DNA of 64,000 bases. It comes from Lysinibacillus contaminans (GTDB taxonomy: Bacteria; Bacillota; Bacilli; Bacillales_A; Planococcaceae). The stretch spans positions 1,240,001 through 1,304,000 of the forward strand of contig NZ_LGRV01000003.1 of NCBI RefSeq assembly GCF_001278945.1, given 5' to 3'. The position numbers and the translations under genes are program-made. Shown here piece by piece: positions 26,947-34,994 of this stretch (positions are counted from its first letter, which is position 1; every line of letters begins with the position of its first letter). The notes under the pieces are model-generated. The model searched no databases, was not told the DNA's origin, and worked only from the letters and a program-made list of their open reading frames with translations.

Positions 26947-27585
26947 ATGTCTGAAATTGAAAAAAAAATCAAATTAGCTGTCAATGGAGGTATTGGCTTT
27001 GGTTCAAAGCTTAATGCCAAGCAGCTGGTATTCCTCGCTGAATATTTAGGAGATCAAGAATTGGAACTGACGACGTTTCAGCAACTTTATATAGAAGCCG
27101 CTGAAAATGATGTTGAGTTTATCACAAAAAAGTTTAATGAAGTTGGATTATCTGTATACCCTGTCGGTAATTACGTTAAAAGTCTACGTCACTGTAACTT
27201 CTGCAAAGGAGAAGAACAAGAAGGAATGCCAGTTGCGAAAGAAATCAACCGACGAATTGCTGGAAAACCCGTTCCCTTCACACTTCGCCCAGCATACGCT
27301 GGTTGCCCTATCGGATGCGGCGAACCCCTTGTGAATGATATTGGAGTCTTAAAAGTTAAAAATGGCTTCGATTTATACATTGGTGGCAATCCTAAAGGAG
27401 CTGAAGCACGTGTTGGAAAGCTCGTGAAAGCTCAATTACAACCTGATGAACTATATAGCCTTATCGACAAAATCTTAGTTGTTTATATAAAGCATGGGAA
27501 GAAACGCGAATCCTTTTTCAAATTTCTAAATCGATATGGTTTTGATACGCTCCCAGAACAGGTTTTAATAACAGAAAGATTATAA
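26947..27585 (+). CDS. nitrite/sulfite reductase half-like protein with siroheme/Fe-S cysteines
   Basis: The 212-residue protein resembles one ferredoxin-like repeat plus one catalytic repeat of siroheme nitrite/sulfite reductases. Cys83, Cys86, Cys120 and Cys124 ('HCNFC' and 'AGCPIGCGE') provide the CxxC...CxxxC set for the 4Fe-4S-siroheme centre. It is much shorter than NirB or CysI (over 500 residues), so it is probably not a full assimilatory reductase. It follows the copper-responsive block. The in vivo reaction is unknown. Confidence 0.75.
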   Translation: MSEIEKKIKLAVNGGIGFGSKLNAKQLVFLAEYLGDQELELTTFQQLYIEAAENDVEFITKKFNEVGLSVYPVGNYVKSLRHCNFCKGEEQEGMPVAKEINRRIAGKPVPFTLRPAYAGCPIGCGEPLVNDIGVLKVKNGFDLYIGGNPKGAEARVGKLVKAQLQPDELYSLIDKILVVYIKHGKKRESFFKFLNRYGFDTLPEQVLITERL

Positions 27586-27642
27586 TTATCATTGATATAA
27601 ATATTACATTAAAATATACCACAATATAAATTAAGCTTTATA

Positions 27643-27743
27643 CCAAAATCAGTACTTGACAGCACACTCTACTACAGGCGGACGCGTTCCGTTCTATTTG
27701 CTTATTTATAGTGGGGTTATTTTAAGTCAAGTACATGTTTTGG
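27643..27743. repeat. 101-bp element with 18-bp imperfect terminal inverted repeats
   Basis: The left end CCAAAATCAGTACTTGAC and the right end (reverse complement CCAAAACATGTACTTGAC) match at 15 of 18 positions. The inside contains GGCGGACGCGTTCCG, a word common in dispersed Bacillales intergenic repeats. It has no coding capacity and looks like a MITE or a relic of one. Confidence 0.45.
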
Positions 27744-27767
27744 GAATGACCCATAAATAATAACCAA

Positions 27768-27808
27768 AAAAATCAAGAATGTTGTTAATCAACATTCTTG
27801 ATTTTCTA
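27768..27808. terminator. bidirectional terminator
   Basis: AAAATCAAGAATGTTG pairs with CAACATTCTTGATTTT around TTAAT. It can end both the reductase-like gene and the hypothetical pair at 27892. Confidence 0.85.
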
Positions 27809-27891
27809 ATGATGACTATTTAGAAAAAACAAATTAGTCACGTACAATATAATTCTCTGCAAAAGATTTATATTGTAATCAGTTTCGGCTT

Positions 27892-28107
27892 TCAATATAT
27901 AGTAATTAGATCAAAGATGTTTCTCGATTCCTTCAACCATTTAGCAATATTCACTCCTTTTTCTCTCCGTTCATCGTAAGGTGTAAATGTCACAGTTGGC
28001 ATTTTCTTTTTCACAAAAAATCGATACATCGCACGAATAATAACACCTATAAAAAAAAACTCACCAGCGTCATACTGATCGATAAAAACGTCATTGTATC
28101 CACTCAT
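27892..28107 (-). CDS. small hypothetical protein, downstream partner of 28091
   Basis: This 71-residue ORF overlaps the end of the preceding gene by 17 nt, so translation may be coupled. A weak hydrophobic stretch ('FFFIGVIIRAMYRFFV') is followed by a charged tail. I do not recognise the family. The overlap is the main support. Confidence 0.45.
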   Translation of the reverse strand: MSGYNDVFIDQYDAGEFFFIGVIIRAMYRFFVKKKMPTVTFTPYDERREKGVNIAKWLKESRNIFDLITIY

Positions 28108-28993
28108 TCATTCTCTCTGGATAGCTATTATCGTAAATATCAAGTACCGCAGTGATAGCTTGCCCGCTCTGCACTACCTCTTCATCTGTAGATTCTACCT
28201 GCCAACCGTACTGCTTATACAAATGAATATTCCCCACATACATTGGCTCCAAATCAAATTGCTCAGAAATTGCTTCAAGACCCCTATGCTCTCCGTAGAT
28301 AATTCGCTCCATTGCCGAATGAGGATTTTTAAAAACTGGAATCCCATCATCATTAACTACAATTTCATAAGCTTCTAGTGGCTCAAAAAATGTTGTGTTA
28401 AGCGTTGATGTGTCATATGCCTTCGTAAATACATTTATTGGCCATTTTTTCGGTATATCATGTTCTTTTCTAAATTTTTCAATGTCGACTGCGTATTCTT
28501 TTCTAAAAATACTTATAGTATCTTCCATAAATGTTTCTGAGTATTCTGCCTGACTCTCTAGTACTTTTAGTAGGAGGAATTGATTTTGAACGCGTTCTAC
28601 CTTTTCAAACAGTTCATCGAATGTCACATTATAGAAATCTAATACGCGTTGTAATTCATTAACAGAAGCCTTTTCAAAGTATGTAGTTGGCGCTTTATAA
28701 TAGATCTCTGTACTGATTTTCTTTTGTTTAGCAATATCTTCTGCAGTAAGCGTGATTTGATGTTCCTTAGCATAATGTCTTATTGCCTGCTCCTGTACTA
28801 AATCATTAAAACTTAGATAGCTGATTTCATCTTCCGTAAAGTAATATGTATGAAACTCTCTATAAAATGATTTCATCTCTTCAAATTCAGACTTATCAAT
28901 TACTTCTAGCGTTGGTCTGTTCGTCACTAAAGATGAAAACACGACTATACTTCCTCCAATAATCAATAACAATGTAATTATTTTTTTCGTCAT
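28091..28993 (-). CDS. membrane-anchored hypothetical protein (SurA/foldase-like N-terminus)
   Basis: The 300-residue product has one N-terminal membrane segment ('IITLLLIIGGSIVVFSSLV', 5-23) and a long extracellular helical part. The segment 'AIRHYAKEHQITLTAEDIAKQK' resembles the helical region of SurA/PrsA-type foldases, but there is no PPIase domain. I chose the ATG at 28993, since the upstream TTG is part of the GGGAGGAG binding site. Function unknown. Confidence 0.6.
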   Translation of the reverse strand: MTKKIITLLLIIGGSIVVFSSLVTNRPTLEVIDKSEFEEMKSFYREFHTYYFTEDEISYLSFNDLVQEQAIRHYAKEHQITLTAEDIAKQKKISTEIYYKAPTTYFEKASVNELQRVLDFYNVTFDELFEKVERVQNQFLLLKVLESQAEYSETFMEDTISIFRKEYAVDIEKFRKEHDIPKKWPINVFTKAYDTSTLNTTFFEPLEAYEIVVNDDGIPVFKNPHSAMERIIYGEHRGLEAISEQFDLEPMYVGNIHLYKQYGWQVESTDEEVVQSGQAITAVLDIYDNSYPERMNEWIQ

Positions 28994-29124
28994 AACTTTC
29001 TCTCCTCCCAAAACTGACCTTGCAAAACCTTCTATTATTGTACATTTCTAAAAAATCAGAAATTCTATTAGAATAGTATAGTATCTATACTTCTCTTGAA
29101 GATTAGCTATAGCAAACTACTTAT

Positions 29125-29830
29125 AACACTACGACAGTTTTCCTTTGGTTCGGTGCATTGATTTCATTGGCAGCAATCGTGACTGGTTCACTTATTGCAC
29201 CTCTTGGTATGACAAAGGGAGTGCAAGCAATTCTGATTTGGCATTTTATTGACGCTATCATTTTACAATTAGCTACTTGGATTAGCGCAAATAGTCGCTT
29301 GAAGGCATGGGAAGCAACACGCATTTCCTTTGGATCAAAATTTTCTTATGTTTTAACTATTTTAAACATGCTGCAGCTTGTTGGTTGGGGCTTCCGTCAT
29401 AATCGTAACAGGCACACAGCATGTCGAGAATCTTATTAGGCCTTGTTATTTTAACAATTTGGGCGCTTGCTATCTGTGGCACTTTATTGATTTTGATTTT
29501 TGTAGGCTTGAAAAATGTATCAAAACTTAACATACCATACTCATAGTATCGGTATTATTTTTATTTACATTATTACTAACTTACGCGACTTTCAGTGGAA
29601 AAGCTATCTACACTGTCAATGCATAGAATCACTCTCTCTTTGTACATCCTTTGAGTTAAGTGCAGATATGTCGCTTGGCTAGCGTTATTCTGGAATTATA
29701 CGCGTCAACGAAAAACGTACTGGCACGACATGAGATTGTAGGTTACACAATCGGACTTGTGATTTTATATTACAATTTTGCTAGTTTTTTATCCCTTTCT
29801 CTAAAGCTTAAACTACATATTTTATAGCAT
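29125..29830 (+). pseudogene. decayed cytosine/HMP permease (CytX-like)
   Basis: One frame reads 'FLWFGALISLAAIVTGSLIAPLGMTKG' in part, then 'TRISFGSKFSYVLTILNMLQLVGW', both typical of the NCS1-type CytX hydroxymethylpyrimidine permease. The 5' end is missing. A frameshift follows 'QLVGW' (29390), after which 'SVIIVTGTQHVENLI' continues in another frame. Several more stops occur before 29800. No TPP riboswitch remains upstream. It is clearly non-functional. Confidence 0.7.
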
Positions 29831-29859
29831 CTAGAACATTTTAGAAAAGGAGGAACATG

Positions 29860-30123
29860 ATGAACAGACATAGAAGACGAGGTTTTTGTTATCCTGGGTA
29901 CAAGTACTGTGGTCCTGGTTGTTCTGGTCCTGGTGAACCAACTAATCCTGTTGATGCTTGTTGTAAGTTACATGACGAATGTTATTCAAAATACGGTAGA
30001 ACAAAGTATTGTGATGATATGTTACAAAATTGTTTGTCACCAAAAATCAACTCTCGTAACAAAATGGGAAGAGACGCAAAATTATTCTACAATTATTTCA
30101 AATTGCGTAATACCTTCTTATAA
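29860..30123 (+). CDS. phospholipase-A2-like small protein
   Basis: The 87-residue protein contains the PLA2 calcium loop '[12 protein letters not shown]' and the catalytic motif '[11 protein letters not shown]' (C34, C35, H38, D39). This resembles the secreted PLA2 and parvovirus VP1 N-terminal domain family. Such enzymes hydrolyse the sn-2 ester of phospholipids. No signal peptide is seen; the N-terminus is basic (MNRHRRRG). GGAGG precedes the ATG. A single-domain bacterial PLA2 could act in membrane remodelling or antagonism; the role is unknown. Confidence 0.8.
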   Translation: MNRHRRRGFCYPGYKYCGPGCSGPGEPTNPVDACCKLHDECYSKYGRTKYCDDMLQNCLSPKINSRNKMGRDAKLFYNYFKLRNTFL

Positions 30124-30450
30124 ACTAAATTACGCTTATTATTTAACTAAAATCAACCAGTCTTTTCTTCGTAAAACTTTCGGTAGAACACCAAAATCCC
30201 GTTGTTGCACAAGTCCCATTCAAAACAGGTAGTACAAAGAATCATGCATGTGAAACCCAATAATAGCAAGGGTTTAAGACCTTTTTCTCATGACCTTCTA
30301 GTGCAAAAAATTCAATAAAATGTTTTCAATCTCTTCCGATGAAACGTTTGTCAAACTGGTCACGACGCGTATCAATTTGCCTTCGTAATCCATAAATCTC
30401 AAGGAACAACGACATTTTTCCATTTAGGCTTAATTAGTTATACAGTAACT
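30124..30450. other. intergenic region without a supported gene
   Basis: A minus-strand open stretch near 30300-30420 has no start with a ribosome binding site. I see no other structure. Confidence 0.4.
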
Positions 30451-30603
30451 TCATCTTGTTAAAGCGAAATAAATAACATACAACCAACTGAAACAACCAT
30501 GTATGATAGCCCATAATATTGAGTGATTTACACTCCATGATATTGTGATTGCTAATGCAGCACCAAATCCAATCCCATTTTTCACTACTGTTTTATTTTT
30601 CAT
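30451..30603 (-). CDS. 50-residue conserved-looking membrane protein
   Basis: ATG with AAAGGTGAT 6 nt upstream opens a 50-codon ORF. The product 'GIGFGAALAITISWSVNHS' (10-28) followed by 'ILWAIIHGCFSWLYVIYFAL' has two membrane helices. It resembles small Gram-positive proteins with the pattern G-F-G-x-A-L-A...S-W...N-x-S-I-x-W-A-I-x-H-G...W-x-Y-V-I-Y. I recall the pattern but not a function. Confidence 0.6.
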   Translation of the reverse strand: MKNKTVVKNGIGFGAALAITISWSVNHSILWAIIHGCFSWLYVIYFALTR

Positions 30604-30735
30604 CTTAAAATCACCTTTTTCCCAAAGTATTCACAATTCGTTGTCAATATTATTCTCTATCAGGCGTGTTGTTAATTATATTTAAACCAAATTAGGATGT
30701 TGCACCTTTCTATATAGCTACTATACAATGGATGC

Positions 30736-30770
30736 AAAAAAGAGGTACTCATATAGAGTACCTCTTTTAG
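30736..30770 (-). terminator. terminator after the cold shock gene
   Basis: AGAGGTACTC pairs exactly with GAGTACCTCT around ATATA, with an A-run and T-run outside. Confidence 0.9.
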
Positions 30771-30800
30771 TAACTAGACGTGCTAGAACACTAGAAACTA

Positions 30801-31001
30801 TTAAAGTTTGATAATGTTTTTAGCTTGTGGTCCACGGTTACCATCTTCAACTTCAAATTCAACTTTTTGACCTTCGTCAAGTGATTTGAAACCTTCGCTT
30901 TGGATCGCTGAGAAGTGAGCGAATACGTCTGCTTCACCTTCTACTTCGATAAAACCAAAACCTTTTTCTGCGTTAAACCATTTTACTGTACCTTGTTTCA
31001 T
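30801..31001 (-). CDS. cold shock protein (Csp family)
   Basis: This 66-residue OB-fold protein has the RNP1 motif 'KGFGFIEV' and the RNP2-like 'VFAHFSAI'. It is a single-stranded nucleic acid chaperone that keeps mRNA unfolded in the cold. The length and start '[18 protein letters not shown]' are typical of CspB/CspD. A long AT-rich 5' UTR with a hairpin (31058-31099) precedes it, as is common for csp genes. Confidence 0.96.
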   Translation of the reverse strand: MKQGTVKWFNAEKGFGFIEVEGEADVFAHFSAIQSEGFKSLDEGQKVEFEVEDGNRGPQAKNIIKL

Positions 31002-31057
31002 TTAAAAAACCTCCAAAAAATTATTAATATATAATTTCTTCAAAAAAAAATTCACAT

Positions 31058-31099
31058 ATTACAAAAAGTACCGAACGAACGCGATTACTCTTTGTAATA
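31058..31099 (-). promoter_or_regulatory. hairpin in the csp 5' region
   Basis: On the minus strand TATTACAAAGAGTA pairs with TACTTTTTGTAATA (one mismatch) across 15 nt. It lies 57 nt upstream of the csp start and may regulate its translation. Confidence 0.4.
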
Positions 31100-31569
31100 G
31101 GCGAATTCAATGTTCCTATGAAGGAATATAATTTATTATCATAAGTGTATAACAACTCAATCCATTTGTCCAGTGATTATTCAAATGAAGATTTAATACT
31201 CATTTATGTAAGATTGCTTGTAACACAATTCCCTCGGTTATTGGCTGTTTATCACGTTTTCTCACCTTTCATATATCCATTGTAAGCTACAAAGGAAGCA
31301 TCTGTACAATACCCTTATTTTACGATGTTTTCTTTTAAACCTTGCATCGGAAATGCCTACATATAGAACGAACTCTTTCCAAAACTTTATACATATGCAC
31401 AGCTTTAATCAGAGATTCAAATGCATTTATCCGTTTTGGGTATATATCTACTTCAAAAGCCATTTAATTACTTATGCAACCTATAGCTTTTTAGCTTTCG
31501 TTTATTTACCTACATTAAAGGTAATAATTAGCTAAAAATAGTATTGCATATGATGAAAGGTGTGGCACT
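31100..31569. other. AT-rich intergenic stretch
   Basis: No gene with a ribosome binding site is visible. It separates csp and the small membrane protein gene at 31570. Confidence 0.4.
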
Positions 31570-31857
31570 ATGAAGGTTTTATTAATCATTTCCAGCATTG
31601 CTGTTCCAATTGGTATGTTTTATCTAAAAATTAAAAACAATAGTTTCCGATTGATTTTTAATTTTCTCTCGGTTGTATCGACCATTATCTTTGGAATTAT
31701 TGCATCTACTTCTATTTATCAGATCATAAAAGACGACGCAGTATTTATGACTACTATTCACGCCATTTTCCTTAATCCTCTCTTCTTGGTAACAGGTGCT
31801 TATCTTGGCGTATTCACCATTTACAGATTGATGATTCTTACGATGGATGAAAAATAA
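31570..31857 (+). CDS. small integral membrane protein
   Basis: This 95-residue protein has three predicted membrane helices (about 2-20, 28-50 and 65-90). It begins 'MKVLLIISSIAVPIGMFYLK' after AAAGGTG. I do not recognise the family. It is monocistronic as far as I can see. Confidence 0.6.
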   Translation: MKVLLIISSIAVPIGMFYLKIKNNSFRLIFNFLSVVSTIIFGIIASTSIYQIIKDDAVFMTTIHAIFLNPLFLVTGAYLGVFTIYRLMILTMDEK

Positions 31858-31945
31858 TACGCTAAACCAATGCTTCACAATTTTTATATACTCTACCCTT
31901 AACACATTTTACTTTTAAAGGAAAAAATGAATAAATTTATTTTAT

Positions 31946-32467
31946 TTGCCCATCCTAATCTCTAATGGAAAAACTATTAACGAGTTAGGAAGTGCATTTA
32001 TGAAAACACAAAACGTTGAAGTATTTACAATATGGACTCATCTTTGTTCAAATAACGGATTTATTGCTACGAATCACTCCTTTTGCAATCACACTGAAGA
32101 TATAGAGTTAAAAAAAATGATCAAAGACTTTACGGATTGTTTAAAGGAGGAAAATAAGCACTTAGAAAGGCTTTTAAGAGGAAAGGGCATCACACTTTCG
32201 CCTTCACTTGCTGTTAATTCTGATGTACAACTTGAAGATGGAGAATATCGTACTGATACGGTGATCAGTGCAGCTCTTTCGATGAATATCGCTACTAGTT
32301 TAGTTACGACCAGTATAGCTCTCGGCAAGTCAACAAGTGAATTTCCATTTTTGATGTATGGGCATTTTCATATGAAAAAAGCAGTACTAGGTGCTAAGTT
32401 ATTACAACTAAGTAAAGATAAACGCTGGCTTGTTATTACACCTACTACACCTTTAAATATCTGTTAA
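31946..32467 (+). CDS. DUF3231-like helical protein with an odd N-terminus
   Basis: The 173-residue reading resembles DUF3231 (ferritin-like helical proteins found near spores): 'FTIWTHLCSNNGFIATNHSF', then 'KEENKHLERLLRGKGITLSP' and 'SKDKRWLVITP'. The first 25 residues do not match that family and no good binding site precedes the start. Just upstream ATG (31927) opens 'MNKFILFAHPNL', ending at TAA, which resembles flavodoxin-fold quinone reductases. The 5' end may be a broken fusion. Function not known. Confidence 0.55.
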   Translation: MPILISNGKTINELGSAFMKTQNVEVFTIWTHLCSNNGFIATNHSFCNHTEDIELKKMIKDFTDCLKEENKHLERLLRGKGITLSPSLAVNSDVQLEDGEYRTDTVISAALSMNIATSLVTTSIALGKSTSEFPFLMYGHFHMKKAVLGAKLLQLSKDKRWLVITPTTPLNIC

Positions 32468-32751
32468 CGCTTTAACTTAGAGGTTCTCTTATTAAATCGA
32501 ACAATTCTATGCTATTAGTATTCAAATAAAACAGCCACGCACTACGAAGTTAGAGATGTAAGTGAATTATTTTTTCATTCATTGTGGTGGTGTTCCATTA
32601 AGAATGTAAAAATCGCAAATAGAGACATTTTCCAAAAAGCACTCGAGGATTATGTTTAAAATGAGAACTTTACTATTTGAGTGAACTATCTAATTCCTAT
32701 AATACAAAGCCAGCCTTTTTTTGTATCTTCTTTTATGCTCACCGTCTGAAA

Positions 32752-33282
32752 TCATATGCTTTCAAATAACTGCTTGATCTCTGTTTTGGTTTTATAAGAT
32801 TTCATATGATAATTGATTTTGTAGATTTCAGAAATAATCATAAATTCTCCACCTTGTTTTAATACTCGAAATACTTCTTTTACGTCAGTTGCTAGATTTG
32901 GCCAAAAATAGTGAGTTTGGAAAGCAGTTATTTTATCAAAAAACTCCTCTGGATATGGAATATTTGAAACACTTGCTTGCCTTACGATTACTTTGCCTCT
33001 CGCTACATCTTCCTTATTTGCTTTTGTGGTATCTTTTACAGCTTGCTCTGAGAAGTCAATTCCATAGATTTTACCGTTCTTATTAATTTTAGATAGTGAC
33101 TGAATGGTTTTCCCGCCTCCGCAACCAATATCTAATACAATATCCCCGTTTTTTATGGCTCCACTTTCGATAACCCATTTATTCATTCCGCTATGAGCAG
33201 CATTCATAATGCTTAACATTGTTGAACCTACAAAACCTTTTGGATTCTTAGCTTGTTCAATTAATCTTTGCAGTAATGACAA
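32752..33282 (-). CDS. class I SAM-dependent methyltransferase, C-terminally short
   Basis: The 176-residue protein has the SAM-binding motif 'VLDIGCGGGKT', then 'IYGIDFSEQAV', and the post-motif 'VFRVLKQGGEFMIISE'. It starts at a TTG with GGGAGGGG upstream. The C-terminal helix pair usual in this family ends abruptly at 'FESI', where homologues continue with a final strand, so the gene may be truncated. Substrate unknown. Confidence 0.7.
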   Translation of the reverse strand: MSLLQRLIEQAKNPKGFVGSTMLSIMNAAHSGMNKWVIESGAIKNGDIVLDIGCGGGKTIQSLSKINKNGKIYGIDFSEQAVKDTTKANKEDVARGKVIVRQASVSNIPYPEEFFDKITAFQTHYFWPNLATDVKEVFRVLKQGGEFMIISEIYKINYHMKSYKTKTEIKQLFESI

Positions 33283-33789
33283 TTGAAATCCCCTCCCTCA
33301 TCTTATATAAACTTCCTACAACTTTTTCCGCTTCATGTGAATCTATGATTGTAACCCTATTAGATGCAAACTTACTATATGGAATGTCTGGAATTACATA
33401 ATAAAAGTAAGTAAGACCGGTTGCTCTCATCTTGTTTGAGCGCTCAACTGCTGTCACACTTTTATAATAGTGTTTGCTTATTCAAAACTCTTCGGAAATT
33501 TTTTCTTTCATCATTTTGTCTTTTTTCTTAATCCAATTTTTTTCATACTTCAGCTTTGAGATGTCCATTTCGTAGTTAACTCATTTATATAACCATTAAA
33601 GCTAATATAAGTATACATAAAAATGTAAATTTCATCTTTAAAAGAAATTAAATCCCATAATTATGTAGGTAAATCTCATAATTATGGGATTTATTCTATT
33701 TTAGTGGAGACTATCAATATCGAGGATTGTATAGTACGTAGTCAAAAATGTAGGGTTATGTAGCACGCTTAACAAACCATTCATTATTA
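33283..33789. other. intergenic region with palindromes
   Basis: Upstream of the methyltransferase gene, a 66-codon frame without its own binding site (33257-33457) overlaps its start. CACTTTTATAATAGTG (33457-33472) is an almost perfect palindrome over a -10-like TATAAT. The 16-bp inverted repeat at 33650 also lies here. Confidence 0.4.
33650..33692. repeat. perfect 16-bp inverted repeat
   Basis: AAATCCCATAATTATG (33650-33665) and CATAATTATGGGATTT (33677-33692) are exact inverted copies across 11 nt. It could be a terminator or protein-binding site; no gene clearly uses it. Confidence 0.6.
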
Positions 33790-33978
33790 TTAATGAATCG
33801 GATCATTAATTAAACGGCGTTCTCGTTCATCTAAAATTTGATCTATGATATATTCTAACTCTTGTTCAATACGCTGATTATTACGATAAATAATGTCAGC
33901 AATTGCACCTTTTTGACTTTCACTAATTTTAACTTTTTCTAATAGTTCCATTATTTCTTTTTTCGAAAACCCTAGCAT
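33790..33978 (-). CDS. small hypothetical helical protein, 62 aa
   Basis: The ATG has GAGAGGTGAAAATAA upstream. The product is highly charged and helical ('RIEQELEYIIDQILDERERR') with a likely coiled coil. I do not recognise a family. No partner is evident. Confidence 0.5.
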   Translation of the reverse strand: MLGFSKKEIMELLEKVKISESQKGAIADIIYRNNQRIEQELEYIIDQILDERERRLINDPIH

Positions 33979-34239
33979 TTATTTTCACCTCTCATTTCAT
34001 TCGAAATCCATAATAAAACCCCTGATGTTAGAACTATAAATAACAATATATCCCCTCTAATTATAGGGTAAAATAGAACTATTAAGCAACATAAATCATG
34101 TTTTTTAACCATTATTTTCCCTATTTTTGACTTACTTCATTTTCAACAGACCTTTAAATATAACAATTCATTTGACATATTCGTTGTAATTTACTCCCTC
34201 AATTTCATAAGCTGTAGAAAAAATAAGGCGTTTTTAAAT
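33979..34239. other. AT-rich intergenic region
   Basis: I see no gene or structure that I can support. Confidence 0.3.
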
Positions 34240-34650
34240 GTTTAATTTTCAAAATCCTTTTCAGCAATATGCAAATGACACTTGGTAAGTTCATATTGGA
34301 CGGAATTTCCCAAACACTATTCATAGACGTGTGTATTAAAGCGTGCTGGAGGACCGTATAACATTTGATTTACTTAACAATGACGGCCTATAAATCTCGG
34401 TGAAGTGGGATTATTGCAGGAAGAACTGCCTTTATTTATCGAAGCATTAGCGAAAAATCATGTCATTATAAGTGCGATTCATAATCATTGGATTTTTACG
34501 AACCCGACTCTTTTGTATGTCCATTTTCAATCGGTAGAGCAACTTCTCACATTCGCACAAGAAACAGTTGACTTTTACCATGAAGTTGCTCGAAAAGCAC
34601 ACGACACATTCATAAAAAATGTATTTGAGCATGCCCCTGTTGATGAGTAA
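34240..34650 (+). pseudogene. DUF1259 (LppY/LpqO) gene remnant
   Basis: The visible frame carries 'LGEVGLLQEELPLFI' and 'IISAIHNHWIFTNPTLLYVHFQ', the conserved C-terminal block of DUF1259 proteins. Upstream, 'TFDLLNNDG' matches the preceding block in a different frame. A deletion frameshift lies near 34388 and the N-terminal half is missing. This is a decayed gene; its original role is unknown. Confidence 0.65.
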
Positions 34651-34994
34651 AATCATGCAATTTGGTTTTTGTATTTCATGAACCTTGCGTAGTAAATTTC
34701 ACTAATATCCATCGCAAATTTTTTAAAAATATTTGATGTTCGGGTTCAAAATCATAGACTTTGCTTTCTTGCATTACCCGTTTTACCTGAGAATCAAACC
34801 ATTTAGTCTTAATTTATTTATGTCATTAGCAAAATAAAATCAGTTGAATCAGCCAAACACCATTGTTTTATGTAATAAAAGAAAATCGTTTGCCATTTTA
34901 TATACAGTGGCCTCTATTTATAATGGACAAAAAACGAGTTGCTTCCAATCTCAAGTTGAAACAACTCGACTCTCACATATTATTTATCGGTACG
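34651..34994. other. intergenic region with a terminator
   Basis: A possible minus-strand protein remnant (34680-34790, 'WFDSQVKRVMQESKVYDFEP') has no start. The minus-strand hairpin CGAGTTG/CAACTCG with T6 (34929-34971) ends the beta-helix gene. Confidence 0.4.
34929..34971 (-). terminator. terminator after the beta-helix gene
   Basis: On the minus strand GAGTTG...TTC pairs with GAAgCAACTC and is followed by TTTTTT. Confidence 0.65.

Noticed and set aside
29012..29125. TPP riboswitch before the cytX remnant
   Set aside because: No CTGAGA or ACCTGATCTGG-like words are present.
31353..31535. 60-codon open frame on the plus strand
   Set aside because: No binding site; composition looks like non-coding AT-rich DNA.
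33257..33457. 66-codon frame overlapping the methyltransferase start
   Set aside because: No binding site and no recognisable family; could be a remnant but support is too weak.
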